Assembly (NCBI GenBank): GCA_029980465.1 | Contig: JARYIJ010000001.1 | Span: forward strand, 2,367,501-2,431,500 | Length of the DNA: 64,000 nt | From: Pseudolabrys sp. | Lineage (GTDB): Bacteria > Pseudomonadota > Alphaproteobacteria > Rhizobiales > Xanthobacteraceae | Direction: 5' to 3' | Shown: positions 40,504-49,793 of the stretch, piece by piece | Numbering within the stretch: the stretch's first letter is position 1 | How the letters are laid out: every line of letters starts with the position of its first letter | The notes under the pieces: generated by a model | Databases searched by the model: none | What the model was told of the DNA's origin: nothing | Seen by the model: the letters and a program-made list of their open reading frames with translations, nothing else | Translations under genes and position numbers: made by a program

Positions 40504-43500
40504 ATGGCTCAGCTCGTGCTGTCGATCGCCGGCTATGCGGTCGGTGGCCCGATCGGCGCGCTCGTCGGCGCCTTTGCGGGCGGCTTCATCGACCAGAAGC
40601 TCTTTGCGCCCGGTCCGATCCAGAACCAGGAGGAAGGTCCGCGACTCACAAACCTGTTCGTCACCTCGTCAAGCGAGGGGGCGGCGGTCCTTCGCGTCTA
40701 CGGCCGCATGCGCGTGAGTCCGCAGATGATCTGGGCCACCAACTTCCGGGAGGTCGTCACCACCACGACGCAGACTCAAGGGGGAGGCGGCAAGGGCGGC
40801 GGTGGCGGCGGGCAGACCGTCACCACGACGACCACGACCTACACTTATTATGTCTCGTTTGCGCTTGGGCTGTGCGAGGGGCCGATTGTCGACATCGGCG
40901 GCGTGTGGGCGGACGGCAAGCCGCTCGACATGTCGCAGTTCACCTGGCGGCCCTACAAGGGCGACGAAAGCCAGGGCGCCGACCCGAAGATCGAGGCTGT
41001 CGAGGGCGCCGGCAATGCGCCGGGCTTTCGCGGGCTCGCCTATTTGGTCTTCGAGGAGATGCCGGTCGAGAAGTTCGGCAACCGCATCCCGCAGATCACC
41101 GTCGAGGTCATCAGGCGGCCGAGCGCCACAGGCGTCCGTCGCGAAGATATCCTCACCGGCGTCACGCTCATCCCGAGCCTCGGAGAATTCGTCTATGCGA
41201 CCGACACGGTCTACCGCGACGATGGATTCGGCCACACCATCGCCGAGAACCGCCATGGCAGCATCGGCAAGGCCGACTTCCTGGTCTCGCTTGACCAGCT
41301 GCAGTCCAGCGCGCCGAACATTGATACGGTGTCGCTGGTCATTGCGTGGCACGGCACGGACCTGCGCTGCGGCAACTGCGAGATCAAGCCCAAGATCGAG
41401 TTCGCCGCAAAGGCAAACACGCCGTGGAGCTGGCAGGTTTCCGGGATCGGGCGTGCGAGCGCCGACGTGGTTTCCTCCGACAGCTTCGGTCCACTGCTCG
41501 GCGGCGCGCCGGCCGACCGCTCGGTGGTCCAGGCCATTATCGAGCTCAAGGCGCGCGGCTTCCGCGTCGTGCTCTACCCGTTTGTCATGATGGATGTTCC
41601 GGCCGGCAACAGCCTGCCGGACCCCTACAGCGACAACGCAGCGACGAACGGACAGCCGGCGTTTCCATGGCGTGGTCGGATCACCTGCTCGCCCGCGCCC
41701 GGCTATGCCGGCACGGTCGACAAGACGGCAGCTGCTGCGACGCAAGTTGACGCGTTCTTTGGCAGCGCGGCGCCGTCGGATTTCGGCGCGTGGAACGGCG
41801 ACACCGTTCCGTACAGCGGGCCGGCCGAATGGTCGTACCGGCGTTTCATCCTGCACTACGCAAAGCTCGCGGTCGCGGCGGGCGACGTCGATTCCTTCCT
41901 GATCGGCTCGGAGATGGTCGCGCTCAACGCCGTGCGGTCGAGCGCATCAAACTTCACGGCCGTGTCGAGAATGGTCGCGCTCGCGGCCGACGTGAAGGCA
42001 ATCGTCGGGGCGGGCTGCAAGGTCGGCTATGCGGCGGACTGGAGCGAGTACGCAAACTTCCGGCCAAGCGACGGCTCGAACGACGTTTATTTCCACCTCG
42101 ACCCGCTGTGGTCGAGCACGAAAGTCGATTTCGTCGGCGTCGACAATTACATGCCGCTGTCCGACTGGCGTTCGGGGCGGCTGCATCTCGATGCCGCGGC
42201 CGGCGCGCCATCGATCTACGACCAGCGCTACCTGCAAAGCAACATCGAGGGCGGCGAGCTCTTCGACTGGTTCTACGCCTCAAGCGATGACCGCAAGACG
42301 CAGACGCGCACCCCAGTCACCGATGGCGCCTACGGCAAGCCGTGGGTCTTCCGCTACAAGGATTTTCACAGCTGGTGGGTGAGCCAGCACTACGACCGAC
42401 CGGGCGGAATCGAGAGCGCCTCGCCGACCGCCTGGGTGCCGCAGTCAAAGCCGATCTGGTTCACCGAGTTCGGTTGCCCGGCGATCGACAAGGGCAGCAA
42501 CCAGCCAAACGTCTTCTATGATCCGAAGTCGTCGGAGAGCTTCTACCCGTATTTCTCTACCGGACGGCGCGACGACCTGATCCAACGCGCCTTCCTCGAA
42601 GCGCACCTGACCTACTGGGAGCCGGCGAACGACCACAACCCTTCATCTTCGGTCTACGGCGCGCCAATGATCGACCGCGCCTCGATGTGGGCGTGGACCT
42701 GGGACGCGCGGCCTTATCCGCAATACCCGAACAGTTCGCTGGTCTGGCGCGACGGCCCGAACTGGCGGCGCGGCCATTGGCTCACCGGCCGGCTCGGCCT
42801 GGTGACTCTGTCTGATGTCGTCGCGGAGATCTGCGCGGGCCTGGGCATTTCGGTCGACGTCTCCGGAATCAACGGCATCGTCCGCGGCTACCTGATCAAC
42901 AGCGTGATGAGCCCGCGGTCCGCGTTGGGCCCGCTGATGCAGCTCTATTTCTTCGATGCCTGCGAAACGAGCGGCCTGATCAAGTTCGTGCAGCGCGGCG
43001 GTTCTGCGGCCGAGACGTTTGTGCTCGACCAGCTGGTCGACACTGGCAGCGACAGCAAGGGCATCTACAGCCTGACCCGGGCACAGGAAACCGATTTGCC
43101 AGGCACCGTGCACCTGCAGTTCCTCGATCCGGACAACGATTTCCAGGCCGCCGACGTCTATGCCCGCCGGCTGCGCGGATCGAGCGCCAAGACCATCGAA
43201 CTGCAGCCCGCCATCGTTTTCGATTTCGCTGAGGCGCAAGGCATTGTCGACACGCTGCTGGTCGATGCCTGGGTCATGCGTGAGCGCGCCGAACTGACGC
43301 TTCCGCCATCGGCGTTTGCGATCGAGCCGACCGATGTGGTCAACCTCGAACTCAATGGCCGCATATTCGAGATGCGGGCCGACTCGGTTGGTTTCGAATA
43401 CAGCCGGCCGGCGAAGCTCGTGCGCACCGACGAGGCGACCTACGGCGCCTCCGACGGTCCGCCGCCGACCCGGCAGCCCAAGCCGGTGACGGAGCCCGGG

Positions 43501-44439
43501 CCGGCGCTCCTTGAGATCATGGACCTGCCGATCCTGACACCCACGGAACTGCCGGGCGTCCCGCGCCTTGCGGCCTATGCCGAGCCCTGGGCGCGCGTGA
43601 ACGTGTTCCGCTCGCCCGCGACCAGCGGCTACCTGCTCGACCAGCTCGTCGTCAACCGCTCGACCATCGGCAGGACGCTGTTCGATTTCTATTCCGGGCC
43701 GCTCTGGAACTGGGACATGGCGAACAGCCTCACTGTCCAGATTCCATCCACTCAGGGCCTCTCCTCGCTCGATGACCTGTTTGTGCTCGCCGGCGGCAAC
43801 ACTTGCGCGATCCGCAACGCCGACGGCCAATGGGAAATCCTGCAATTCGCAACGGCTGAACTGATCGCGGCCGATCAATACAAGCTCATGCGGCTCCTGC
43901 GCGGCCAGCTCGGCAGCGAATACGCCATGCGCAGCCCGGTTGCCGCGGGCGCGCCGTTCGTCGTCCTCGACACCACCGTCATGCAGTCGTCGATCGCCGT
44001 CACCGAGCGGCATAACCCCTGGAATTGGAAATGGGGACCCTCGACCAAGACGATCGATGATCCGACCTACCAGGTCACATCGTTCGCGTTCGATGGTGTC
44101 GGGCTTCGGCCCTACAGCCCGGTGCAGCTCGCAGGCGTCCGCGACCCCGGCACCTCGGACTGGACGCTCAGCTGGATACGCCGCACGCGCATCGACGGCG
44201 ATAACTGGGAAGCGCCCGACGTGCCGCTCGGCGAGGAGGTCGAGCTCTACGACGTCGATATCGTCAACATCGTCACCGGCGCGGTCGTGCGCACGGCGCG
44301 CGTGAGCCAGCCGACCTTCGTCTACACCTCGGCCATGCAGGTTGCCGACTTCGGCAGCAACCAAAGCCAAGTGAAGTTCTCCGTCTACCAGGTCAGCCTC
44401 GCCTATGGGCGCGGCACCGGCGCGACCAGAACGGTTTAA
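40504..44439 (+). CDS. Host-specificity/tail-tip protein (GTA gp15-like, GTA_TIM)
   Basis: 1311 residues. The N-terminus VLSIAGYAVGGPIGALVGAF is a glycine-rich hydrophobic segment as in GTA gp15. Gly/Thr linker near 95-115. A glycoside-hydrolase-like TIM barrel (GTA_TIM) at about 420-770 has DFVGVDNYMPLSDWRSG and KPIWFTEFGCPAIDKGSNQP. The phage-tail_3 domain lies near 770-980 and Ig/FnIII-like end modules follow. It is the central tip megaprotein; the fibre attaches to it. Confidence 0.93.
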   Translation: MAQLVLSIAGYAVGGPIGALVGAFAGGFIDQKLFAPGPIQNQEEGPRLTNLFVTSSSEGAAVLRVYGRMRVSPQMIWATNFREVVTTTTQTQGGGGKGGGGGGQTVTTTTTTYTYYVSFALGLCEGPIVDIGGVWADGKPLDMSQFTWRPYKGDESQGADPKIEAVEGAGNAPGFRGLAYLVFEEMPVEKFGNRIPQITVEVIRRPSATGVRREDILTGVTLIPSLGEFVYATDTVYRDDGFGHTIAENRHGSIGKADFLVSLDQLQSSAPNIDTVSLVIAWHGTDLRCGNCEIKPKIEFAAKANTPWSWQVSGIGRASADVVSSDSFGPLLGGAPADRSVVQAIIELKARGFRVVLYPFVMMDVPAGNSLPDPYSDNAATNGQPAFPWRGRITCSPAPGYAGTVDKTAAAATQVDAFFGSAAPSDFGAWNGDTVPYSGPAEWSYRRFILHYAKLAVAAGDVDSFLIGSEMVALNAVRSSASNFTAVSRMVALAADVKAIVGAGCKVGYAADWSEYANFRPSDGSNDVYFHLDPLWSSTKVDFVGVDNYMPLSDWRSGRLHLDAAAGAPSIYDQRYLQSNIEGGELFDWFYASSDDRKTQTRTPVTDGAYGKPWVFRYKDFHSWWVSQHYDRPGGIESASPTAWVPQSKPIWFTEFGCPAIDKGSNQPNVFYDPKSSESFYPYFSTGRRDDLIQRAFLEAHLTYWEPANDHNPSSSVYGAPMIDRASMWAWTWDARPYPQYPNSSLVWRDGPNWRRGHWLTGRLGLVTLSDVVAEICAGLGISVDVSGINGIVRGYLINSVMSPRSALGPLMQLYFFDACETSGLIKFVQRGGSAAETFVLDQLVDTGSDSKGIYSLTRAQETDLPGTVHLQFLDPDNDFQAADVYARRLRGSSAKTIELQPAIVFDFAEAQGIVDTLLVDAWVMRERAELTLPPSAFAIEPTDVVNLELNGRIFEMRADSVGFEYSRPAKLVRTDEATYGASDGPPPTRQPKPVTEPGPALLEIMDLPILTPTELPGVPRLAAYAEPWARVNVFRSPATSGYLLDQLVVNRSTIGRTLFDFYSGPLWNWDMANSLTVQIPSTQGLSSLDDLFVLAGGNTCAIRNADGQWEILQFATAELIAADQYKLMRLLRGQLGSEYAMRSPVAAGAPFVVLDTTVMQSSIAVTERHNPWNWKWGPSTKTIDDPTYQVTSFAFDGVGLRPYSPVQLAGVRDPGTSDWTLSWIRRTRIDGDNWEAPDVPLGEEVELYDVDIVNIVTGAVVRTARVSQPTFVYTSAMQVADFGSNQSQVKFSVYQVSLAYGRGTGATRTV

Positions 44440-44443
44440 GCAC

Positions 44444-45538
44444 ATGACCGACACGACTCATCTCGGCATGCCGCTGATCGCGGCAAGCCAGTCGCAGAAG
44501 CACGTCACCCACAACCAGGCAATCGTCATCCTCGACGCGATCGTCATGCTGTCGGTGATCGACTCGACGCACACCGCGCCGCCCGGCGCACCGGCCGAGG
44601 GCGACCGCTACAAAGTCGCATCCGGCGCGACCGGTGCCTGGGCTACCTGGGACCTCAACATCGCGCTCTACACCAACGGCCAGTGGCTCAAACTTACGCC
44701 GAAGACGGGCTGGACATGCTTCGATGAGGCCACCGGCGCGCTCACGGTCTGGACCGGATCGGGATGGACGGACATTGCAGCCGCGGGAGGATACCTGACC
44801 ATTACGGCTGCCGGAAACGGCACGCTCGCCGAGCTCGGCATCCTGACCGCGGCCGATAATACCAACAGGCTTGCGGTCAAATCCAACGCTGCCCTGTTCA
44901 GCCATGATGACGTGACGCCCGGCAGTGGCGACATGCGCATCGCGCTGAACAAGAGCGCCGCTGGGAAAGACGCTGCGTTCGTCTTCCAGGACGGTTTCAG
45001 CACGCGGGCGCTGTTCGGACTGCTTGCCGACGACAACTTCACCGTGAAGGTCTCGCCGGACGGCTCGACCTTCTACACCGGTATGTCGATCGACAGGTCC
45101 TCGGGCAAGGTCTCTTTCCCGGCTTTTGCGAAGGTGTCCGCCTACATCAACTACGACCACTACGCGGCGACCACATACGTCAACACCGACATCAACAACG
45201 AGGACCTGGACAGCGCCAACGCGTTCGCTTCGAACGTGTTCACGGCGCCCACGACCGGACTCTACAAGGTCGGATATTCGCTCGGCTGGACGCAGAACGG
45301 CACGAACGCGCCGACCTCCATGCATGGGCGTCTGCTCAAGAACGGAGCGACCGAAGTGCTGCCTTCCGCGTCGCGCGCCTCCAACAACGCCGCGGATACC
45401 GGCAAGATCATCATCTGCACGGAAGGCATCATCTCGCTGACCGCAGGCGACACGCTGCGGCTGCAGCACAAGTTCTCGTCGCTCGACGGCTACGCCTCGG
45501 CAAACATCACCCGCTTCTGGGTGGAGCAGCTCACCTGA
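44444..45538 (+). CDS. DUF2793 tail fibre-like protein with C1q-like end
   Basis: 364 residues. The DUF2793 domain (about 1-125: HLGMPLIAASQSQKHVTHNQ, AIVILDAIVMLSVIDSTHTA, WTCFDEATGALTVWTGSGWT) anchors the fibre. The middle is a beta-repeat region. The last 130 residues read VFTAPTTGLYKVGYSLGWTQ and LTAGDTLRLQHKFSSLDGYA, the C1q/TNF-like jelly roll used as receptor-binding tip. The start is ATG 44444, 4 bp after the tip gene stop. A terminator follows. Confidence 0.85.
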   Translation: MTDTTHLGMPLIAASQSQKHVTHNQAIVILDAIVMLSVIDSTHTAPPGAPAEGDRYKVASGATGAWATWDLNIALYTNGQWLKLTPKTGWTCFDEATGALTVWTGSGWTDIAAAGGYLTITAAGNGTLAELGILTAADNTNRLAVKSNAALFSHDDVTPGSGDMRIALNKSAAGKDAAFVFQDGFSTRALFGLLADDNFTVKVSPDGSTFYTGMSIDRSSGKVSFPAFAKVSAYINYDHYAATTYVNTDINNEDLDSANAFASNVFTAPTTGLYKVGYSLGWTQNGTNAPTSMHGRLLKNGATEVLPSASRASNNAADTGKIIICTEGIISLTAGDTLRLQHKFSSLDGYASANITRFWVEQLT

Positions 45539-45589
45539 GCTGATCGCGCGCCGAAGCATCATCGACGTACTGACCACAGCCCACGCAAG

Positions 45590-45611
45590 GCCGCCGCAAG
45601 GCGGCTTTTTT
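45590..45611 (+). terminator. Rho-independent terminator ending the tail operon
   Basis: GCCGCC-GCAA-GGCGGC stem-loop (GNRA-type loop) followed by six T. It lies between the fibre gene and the lysis gene. The SD of the lysin (GGAGG) starts a few bases later, so lysis may use read-through or its own promoter. Confidence 0.85.
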
Positions 45612-45627
45612 CATTTGGAGGACGCGA

Positions 45628-46440
45628 ATGGCGGCTTCGACCTATGACGAGGCGCTGCGGCGCCTGCTCGCGCACGAGGGCGGCTACAGCAATCATCCCT
45701 CCGATCCCGGTGGTCCCACCAACTTCGGGATCACGCTCGCGGATTATCGCAAGTACGTGAGGCCGGGCGCCACGGCCACCGACGTGCGCGCCATGTCGGT
45801 CGCTGAAGCCAAGGCGATCTACCGGAAGCGCTACTGGGATGCCCAGCGTTGCGATGAACTTCCCGCCGGCGTCGACTACAGCGTGTTCGACTATGGCGTG
45901 AACAGCGGGATTGGGCGCAGCGGCAAGGTCCTGCGTCGCGTCATCGGATTACGTGACAATACGAGTGCGGTGACGGACGAGGTTTTGGCTGCGATTGCAA
46001 ATCGTGACGCAAAGGCAATCGTCATCGCCATCAATGACGAGCGGCTACGGTTCCTCAAAGGCCTGAGAACCTGGCCCGTGTTCGGCGCAGGCTGGGGTCG
46101 CCGCGTCGCCGACGTGAAGACCATTTCCGTTCAGCTCGCCGAGTCTTCCACCATTCAGTGCGCGCCAGTTCCGGGACCGACCCCAACCGAGGTCGCGCCG
46201 GGCAAAGGCGTCGTGCCCGTCCCCAACATTGCGAAGCACGCGGTCACCAAGGGCGTGCCGGCCGGAGGCATCGCGGGCGCGCTCGCCTGGTGGGACTGGG
46301 TCGCCGCCCACCCGTTCGAAGCCGGAGCGCTCGCCATCGTGGGCGCCGGCGCCATCGGCGGAGCCGCCTACGCGCTCAACCGCTGGCATCGCGCGCGGCA
46401 AGAGGCGCCGACGCCCGGGCTCGTTCCCGTTTCCATTTAA
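45628..46440 (+). CDS. Endolysin, glycoside hydrolase 108 (N-acetylmuramidase)
   Basis: 270 residues. GH108 signature EGGYSNHPSDPGGPTNFGIT with catalytic Glu17. Then IYRKRYWDAQRCDELPAGVD, YSVFDYGVNSGIGRSGKVLR and the PG_binding_3-type end to about 170. A Pro-rich linker leads to a C-terminal membrane segment (FEAGALAIVGAGAIGGAAYA, about 230-255), so the lysin is likely membrane-tethered, unlike simple soluble lysins. It is followed by two membrane protein genes that may act as holins. Confidence 0.92.
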   Translation: MAASTYDEALRRLLAHEGGYSNHPSDPGGPTNFGITLADYRKYVRPGATATDVRAMSVAEAKAIYRKRYWDAQRCDELPAGVDYSVFDYGVNSGIGRSGKVLRRVIGLRDNTSAVTDEVLAAIANRDAKAIVIAINDERLRFLKGLRTWPVFGAGWGRRVADVKTISVQLAESSTIQCAPVPGPTPTEVAPGKGVVPVPNIAKHAVTKGVPAGGIAGALAWWDWVAAHPFEAGALAIVGAGAIGGAAYALNRWHRARQEAPTPGLVPVSI

Positions 46441-46455
46441 TCAAAGGAGCACACC

Positions 46456-46845
46456 ATGCTGACGTTCGTCTTCGTGGTCGCGACGCTCGTCGCGATCTAC
46501 TGGTTCTGGATTCGCCCAATCCTGAAGTCGCGACCCGCTTTCCGCGAACTCTATGAACGGGAAGAGAGCTTCTTCGCGGCTGTGCGCCAGAAGTTTGCGG
46601 GGATCAAGCAGAAGCTGTCGTCCGCGATCGTGATCGTCGCGAGCGCGGCCGTGAGCGGCTACGACTTCATTTCGCCCATTGTGAGCGGGGTCGACGTGAG
46701 CTCGGTCGCCGCGCAGGTGCCGTCCTGGGCCTGGCCGCTGATGCTCATCTCTATCACGGCGCTCTTCCAGTTCCTGCGGAATCTTGCCGACAGGCGGCAC
46801 CAGGCCGAACTTGCTGACGCAGCCGCGCCCGGCAGCGGAGGCTGA
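46456..46845 (+). CDS. Lysis-region membrane protein (holin candidate)
   Basis: 129 residues. Helix 1 at 1-20 (LTFVFVVATLVAIYWFWIRP), a charged stretch 25-55, a middle hydrophobic segment SSAIVIVASAAVSGYDFISP and a third WAWPLMLISITALFQFL. Three membrane segments and position behind the endolysin suit a holin or regulator. AAAGGAG lies before the ATG. No family is recognised with certainty. Confidence 0.65.
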   Translation: MLTFVFVVATLVAIYWFWIRPILKSRPAFRELYEREESFFAAVRQKFAGIKQKLSSAIVIVASAAVSGYDFISPIVSGVDVSSVAAQVPSWAWPLMLISITALFQFLRNLADRRHQAELADAAAPGSGG

Positions 46846-46846
46846 C

Positions 46847-47236
46847 GTGTGGACCTGGCTTGCGAGTCTCATTGGCGGGCCGGTGATCACCGGCCTGATC
46901 AATGCCTACAAGGCGAAGCTCGATGCATCCAACACGCAAGACCGGATCGCAGCCGACCTCGCCGCCAAGGAAATCGAAGCAGAGATCGAAGCGCGCAGAG
47001 AGGCATCGGCCATCATCATTGCCGAGCAGGGTCGCTGGTACACGGCGGTCATCCGGCCGCTGCTCGCCGCTCCCGTGATCGTCTATTTCTGGAAGGTGAT
47101 CGTGTGGGACAAGGTGCTCGGGTTAGGCACCACCGACCCGATCACCGGGATGATCGCTGATTGGACTGGCCTGATCATCACGGCATACGTCGGCGGACGC
47201 TCGATCGAGAAGGTCGCACGGATTTTCCGGCGATAG
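46847..47236 (+). CDS. Holin-like membrane protein (3TM holin type)
   Basis: 129 residues from GTG 46847 with GGAGG 6 nt upstream. Segments: WTWLASLIGGPVITGLINAY, a charged coiled coil (IAADLAAKEIEAEIEARREA), then WYTAVIRPLLAAPVIVYFWK and MIADWTGLIITAYVGGRS. This amphipathic-linker-two-helix design is that of GTA and phage 3TM holins. It starts 1 bp after the previous stop. Confidence 0.72.
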   Translation: MWTWLASLIGGPVITGLINAYKAKLDASNTQDRIAADLAAKEIEAEIEARREASAIIIAEQGRWYTAVIRPLLAAPVIVYFWKVIVWDKVLGLGTTDPITGMIADWTGLIITAYVGGRSIEKVARIFRR

Positions 47237-47350
47237 TCAGCCGCCAACTGGTCAATCGGCACGCGGCTCCATTACCCAATCCTTCTATATCGCATCTTCC
47301 ACACCGCCTTGACCGGGTGATGTGGAAGTGCGCGGCATATAGGTGCTTCA

Positions 47351-47638
47351 ATGGCCGACAACGGAAACCAAGGCGCGCTTTCCAAGCCGCTGCTCGATCG
47401 CACGATCACCTATGGCCACATTCTGACAGCGATCAGTTTCATCATCGCAGGAACGGCAGCGTTCTTCGGCATGAAAGCCGAGCTGCAAAATGTCGATCAG
47501 CGCGTGGCGAAAATCGAGGCGACGTTACAACAGCTCGCGAGCGTCGTGGTGCAGACCGCGCGCCAGGACGAGCGGCTCAATGCCATCGAGCGGCGGGTCG
47601 ACCGAATCGAGCAGTCATCGAACACAACCGGACGGTAA
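47351..47638 (+). CDS. Single-pass membrane/coiled-coil lysis-region protein
   Basis: 95 residues. One membrane helix (ITYGHILTAISFIIAGTAAF, about 18-40), then a coiled coil AELQNVDQRVAKIEATLQQL and DERLNAIERRVDRIEQ. Proteins of this layout occur at the end of prophage lysis modules, spanin- or anti-holin-like, but no lipobox is present. It is the last gene I assign to the prophage. Confidence 0.65.
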   Translation: MADNGNQGALSKPLLDRTITYGHILTAISFIIAGTAAFFGMKAELQNVDQRVAKIEATLQQLASVVVQTARQDERLNAIERRVDRIEQSSNTTGR

Positions 47639-47781
47639 ACCATCTGAACAGACGATCGTCCACCGATGTTCTGAGACACGCAGCACAACAAAGCGAGCTT
47701 GCGCCACTGCCGGTTTCACTACTGCGCAGCGTATCCGCCCGACAAGCAGCGCGCACTCGCCGCTCTTCGGCCGTCCCGAAC
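47639..47781. other. Gene-free prophage/host boundary stretch
   Basis: 143 bp between the last phage gene and the Met-rich gene. I found no copy of the tRNA-fMet 3' end or of the left-end intergenic sequence, so attR is not located. Serine recombinases leave only very short cores. Confidence 0.3.
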
Positions 47782-48315
47782 CTAGTTTTCGTACTCTATC
47801 GCTCCGGTATGGCGGTCGACCTTCAGCCGCTGCACAAGGGAGTTATCAACGGTAACGATCTCGGCGGTAATTGCACCGCCTTCGGCTGCTATATTTCCAA
47901 TCTTCAGGCGTTTGTTATTGAGCCGGTCGAGCTGCGTGCCCAGATAGCTGCGCACATCGTCAACGGACAGGTTCATCATCGGGGTTACGCGGGAACCGAA
48001 CATGCCCCCACGCATGTCGGAACGCATTGTGCCTGGTCCCATCATGCCGGGGCCCATCATGCCCTGATCCATGCCGTGCATCATCCCTCTCATCATCGGA
48101 CACATCATGCCCTGCATCATTCCGGAGCTCATCATGCCTCGCTTCGTTCGATGCTCGGGCATGTCGGAGTTTGTGGCTCCGGTCGTCCTCTCTCCTTGCA
48201 TCATTCCGGGCGCCATGCCACCCGGCATGCCCTGAGCAAGAGCTGTACCAGCTCCTGCAGCGACAATGCAGAGAACCAAAGATGCCGTCGAAACAAATCT
48301 GCTGCTGGCCTTCAT
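47782..48315 (-). CDS. Met-rich periplasmic protein (probable copper binder)
   Basis: 177 residues from ATG 48315. Signal peptide STASLVLCIVAAGAGTALAQ. The mature N-terminal half is extremely Met-rich (repeats of GMM, CPMMRGMMHGMDQGMM). The C-terminal 75 residues form a compact domain: LSVDDVRSYLGTQLDRLNNK, RLKIGNIAAEGGAITAEIVT, VDNSLVQRLKVDRHTGAIEY. Met clusters bind Cu(I). It is the last gene of the copper/redox cluster. The repeat-like DNA at 48.03-48.14 kb is due to the Met codons. Confidence 0.8.
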   Translation of the reverse strand: MKASSRFVSTASLVLCIVAAGAGTALAQGMPGGMAPGMMQGERTTGATNSDMPEHRTKRGMMSSGMMQGMMCPMMRGMMHGMDQGMMGPGMMGPGTMRSDMRGGMFGSRVTPMMNLSVDDVRSYLGTQLDRLNNKRLKIGNIAAEGGAITAEIVTVDNSLVQRLKVDRHTGAIEYEN

Positions 48316-48396
48316 GGCTGTCACTCCGTGTTGCGCCGGCCGAGAACTCTCTCGATCGGCAATCCTGTTTCAGCCGCCCCTTCGCCCTCGCCTTCG

Positions 48397-49011
48397 TTAG
48401 TAGCTTCGAGCCCGCCCCTCATACATGAACGTCATCGGCTTCGGCCCGCGCATATAGCCCTTTTCGAGATGCTCGATGCGAAAGCCGGCATCACGAATGA
48501 TATCCTCGACCTGTCGGTTAAGGTGACAGCCGCCCGAGAGACGCTTCCATGCCGGCGTAAGCTGGTCCTGCCACCACTGGACACGGGCCTCGGGCGCACG
48601 ACCGTGCTCGACGAAAAGCAGCCGGCCTGTGGGCTTCAGCACCCGGCGCATTTCCGTAAGCGAGTCGCGGACATCCGGGATGCTGCACATCGTCCAGGTC
48701 GTCACGACAGTATCGATGCTTGCGCTCTCGATCGGCATCGCCTCGGCCGTACCCTCGATGAATTCAACGTCGAATGCAGTTGGCCGCACTTGGTGTTGTG
48801 CCATCGACAGCAGCTTGGGCGAGGGATCAAGCCCGATCACTTTGTCCACTTCGTGCGAATAGAACGGCAGGTTGAGCCCGGACCCGATGCCGATCTCCAG
48901 CACGTGTCCTTCGGCAGCTGGAACAACGCGCCTGCGATATTCAGCGAGCTTTCCCTGGCGCATCGCCACATTGATTAAGAGCGGAACGATCTGCTCCTGA
49001 TAGAATCCCAT
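48397..49011 (-). CDS. Class I SAM-dependent methyltransferase
   Basis: 204 residues. Motif I is VLEIGIGSGLNLPFY (near 37-51), acidic loop IGLDPSPKLL, post-I EGTAEAMPIESASIDTVVTT, motif III RRVLKPTGRLLFVEHG. It is UbiE-like in pattern; such small methyltransferases recur in metal clusters, with unknown substrate. The end region FRIEHLEKGYMRGPKPMTFM is typical of the subgroup. Confidence 0.88.
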   Translation of the reverse strand: MGFYQEQIVPLLINVAMRQGKLAEYRRRVVPAAEGHVLEIGIGSGLNLPFYSHEVDKVIGLDPSPKLLSMAQHQVRPTAFDVEFIEGTAEAMPIESASIDTVVTTWTMCSIPDVRDSLTEMRRVLKPTGRLLFVEHGRAPEARVQWWQDQLTPAWKRLSGGCHLNRQVEDIIRDAGFRIEHLEKGYMRGPKPMTFMYEGRARSY

Positions 49012-49029
49012 GCGAAGCAGACCTCTTTC

Positions 49030-49770
49030 TTATCCAAGGGCCGCCAGCAGCGGAAAGGTATTCAACAGCCAGTATGAGAATGCCGATAGCTGCCCCGTCA
49101 CCATCGCGCCGCCCATGATCACCATTACGGCGCCGGCGGCCAGCTGACAGAGGCGCCCCGCGCGGCCAATTGATTTAAGCCGTGCCAAAAGGCCGTCGGT
49201 GAAAGCTGCAGCGAGCAGGAATGGCACTCCGAGGCCCAGGGAATAGGTCGTAAGGAGTGCAATGCCCTTTGCGACCGTTGCCGAAGCTACTCCCATGGTC
49301 AGGATCGTGCCAAGCATTGGGCCGATGCAAGGGCTCCAGCCGAACGCAAACGCCATACCAAGCAGGAACGCGCCGAGCGGGCGTCCGTTCGACAATTGGA
49401 GATGCAGACGGAAATCCCGGCCAAGCCACTGGGGACGCACGAGCCCGAGAGTAAAAAGTCCAAACCCGATCACGATCGTGCCGCCAACAAGGTTGAGCTC
49501 GTAGCGATATGCAAGCAGGAGCTGGCCGAGCGCGGTTGCGCTCGCGCCCAAGGTGACAAAGACGGCCGTGAATCCGAGGATAAAGCAGAAGCTCAAGCCA
49601 ATTGCCTGGAGACGAAGGCTTGCCGCGTTTGGCGTTGGCTTGGCAAGTACCGACTGCCCCGCGATATATGAGACGTAGCCCGGGACAAGCGGCAGCACAC
49701 AGGGAGATAGAAACGAGATCGTGCCGGCCGCAAAGGCTGCAAACAGAGCCGTGTAAGAAATCTCGCTCAT
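49030..49770 (-). CDS. CcdA-type thiol-disulfide membrane transporter
   Basis: 246 residues, six membrane segments. The redox Cys pair is in FLSPCVLPLVPGYVSY (Cys near 23) and FGWSPCIGPMLGTIL (Cys near 144), as in CcdA/DsbD-beta. It moves reducing equivalents from cytoplasmic thioredoxin to periplasmic thiol proteins. Here the neighbours DsbA-like, TlpA, CcmG-like and SCO are plausible clients. Cytochrome c maturation is the classical use. Confidence 0.92.
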   Translation of the reverse strand: MSEISYTALFAAFAAGTISFLSPCVLPLVPGYVSYIAGQSVLAKPTPNAASLRLQAIGLSFCFILGFTAVFVTLGASATALGQLLLAYRYELNLVGGTIVIGFGLFTLGLVRPQWLGRDFRLHLQLSNGRPLGAFLLGMAFAFGWSPCIGPMLGTILTMGVASATVAKGIALLTTYSLGLGVPFLLAAAFTDGLLARLKSIGRAGRLCQLAAGAVMVIMGGAMVTGQLSAFSYWLLNTFPLLAALG

Positions 49771-49793
49771 GACTCAGCGCGCGCCCGATTTGA

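Noticed and set aside
48030..48140. Repeated CATCAT/ATGCC pattern as a DNA repeat or CRISPR
   Set aside because: It is the codon pattern of the Met-rich protein read on the minus strand; no spacers.
47161..48978. Long plus-strand frame crossing the prophage end
   Set aside because: It overlaps genes on both strands in conflicting frames; the His-rich stretch is the reverse of Met codons.
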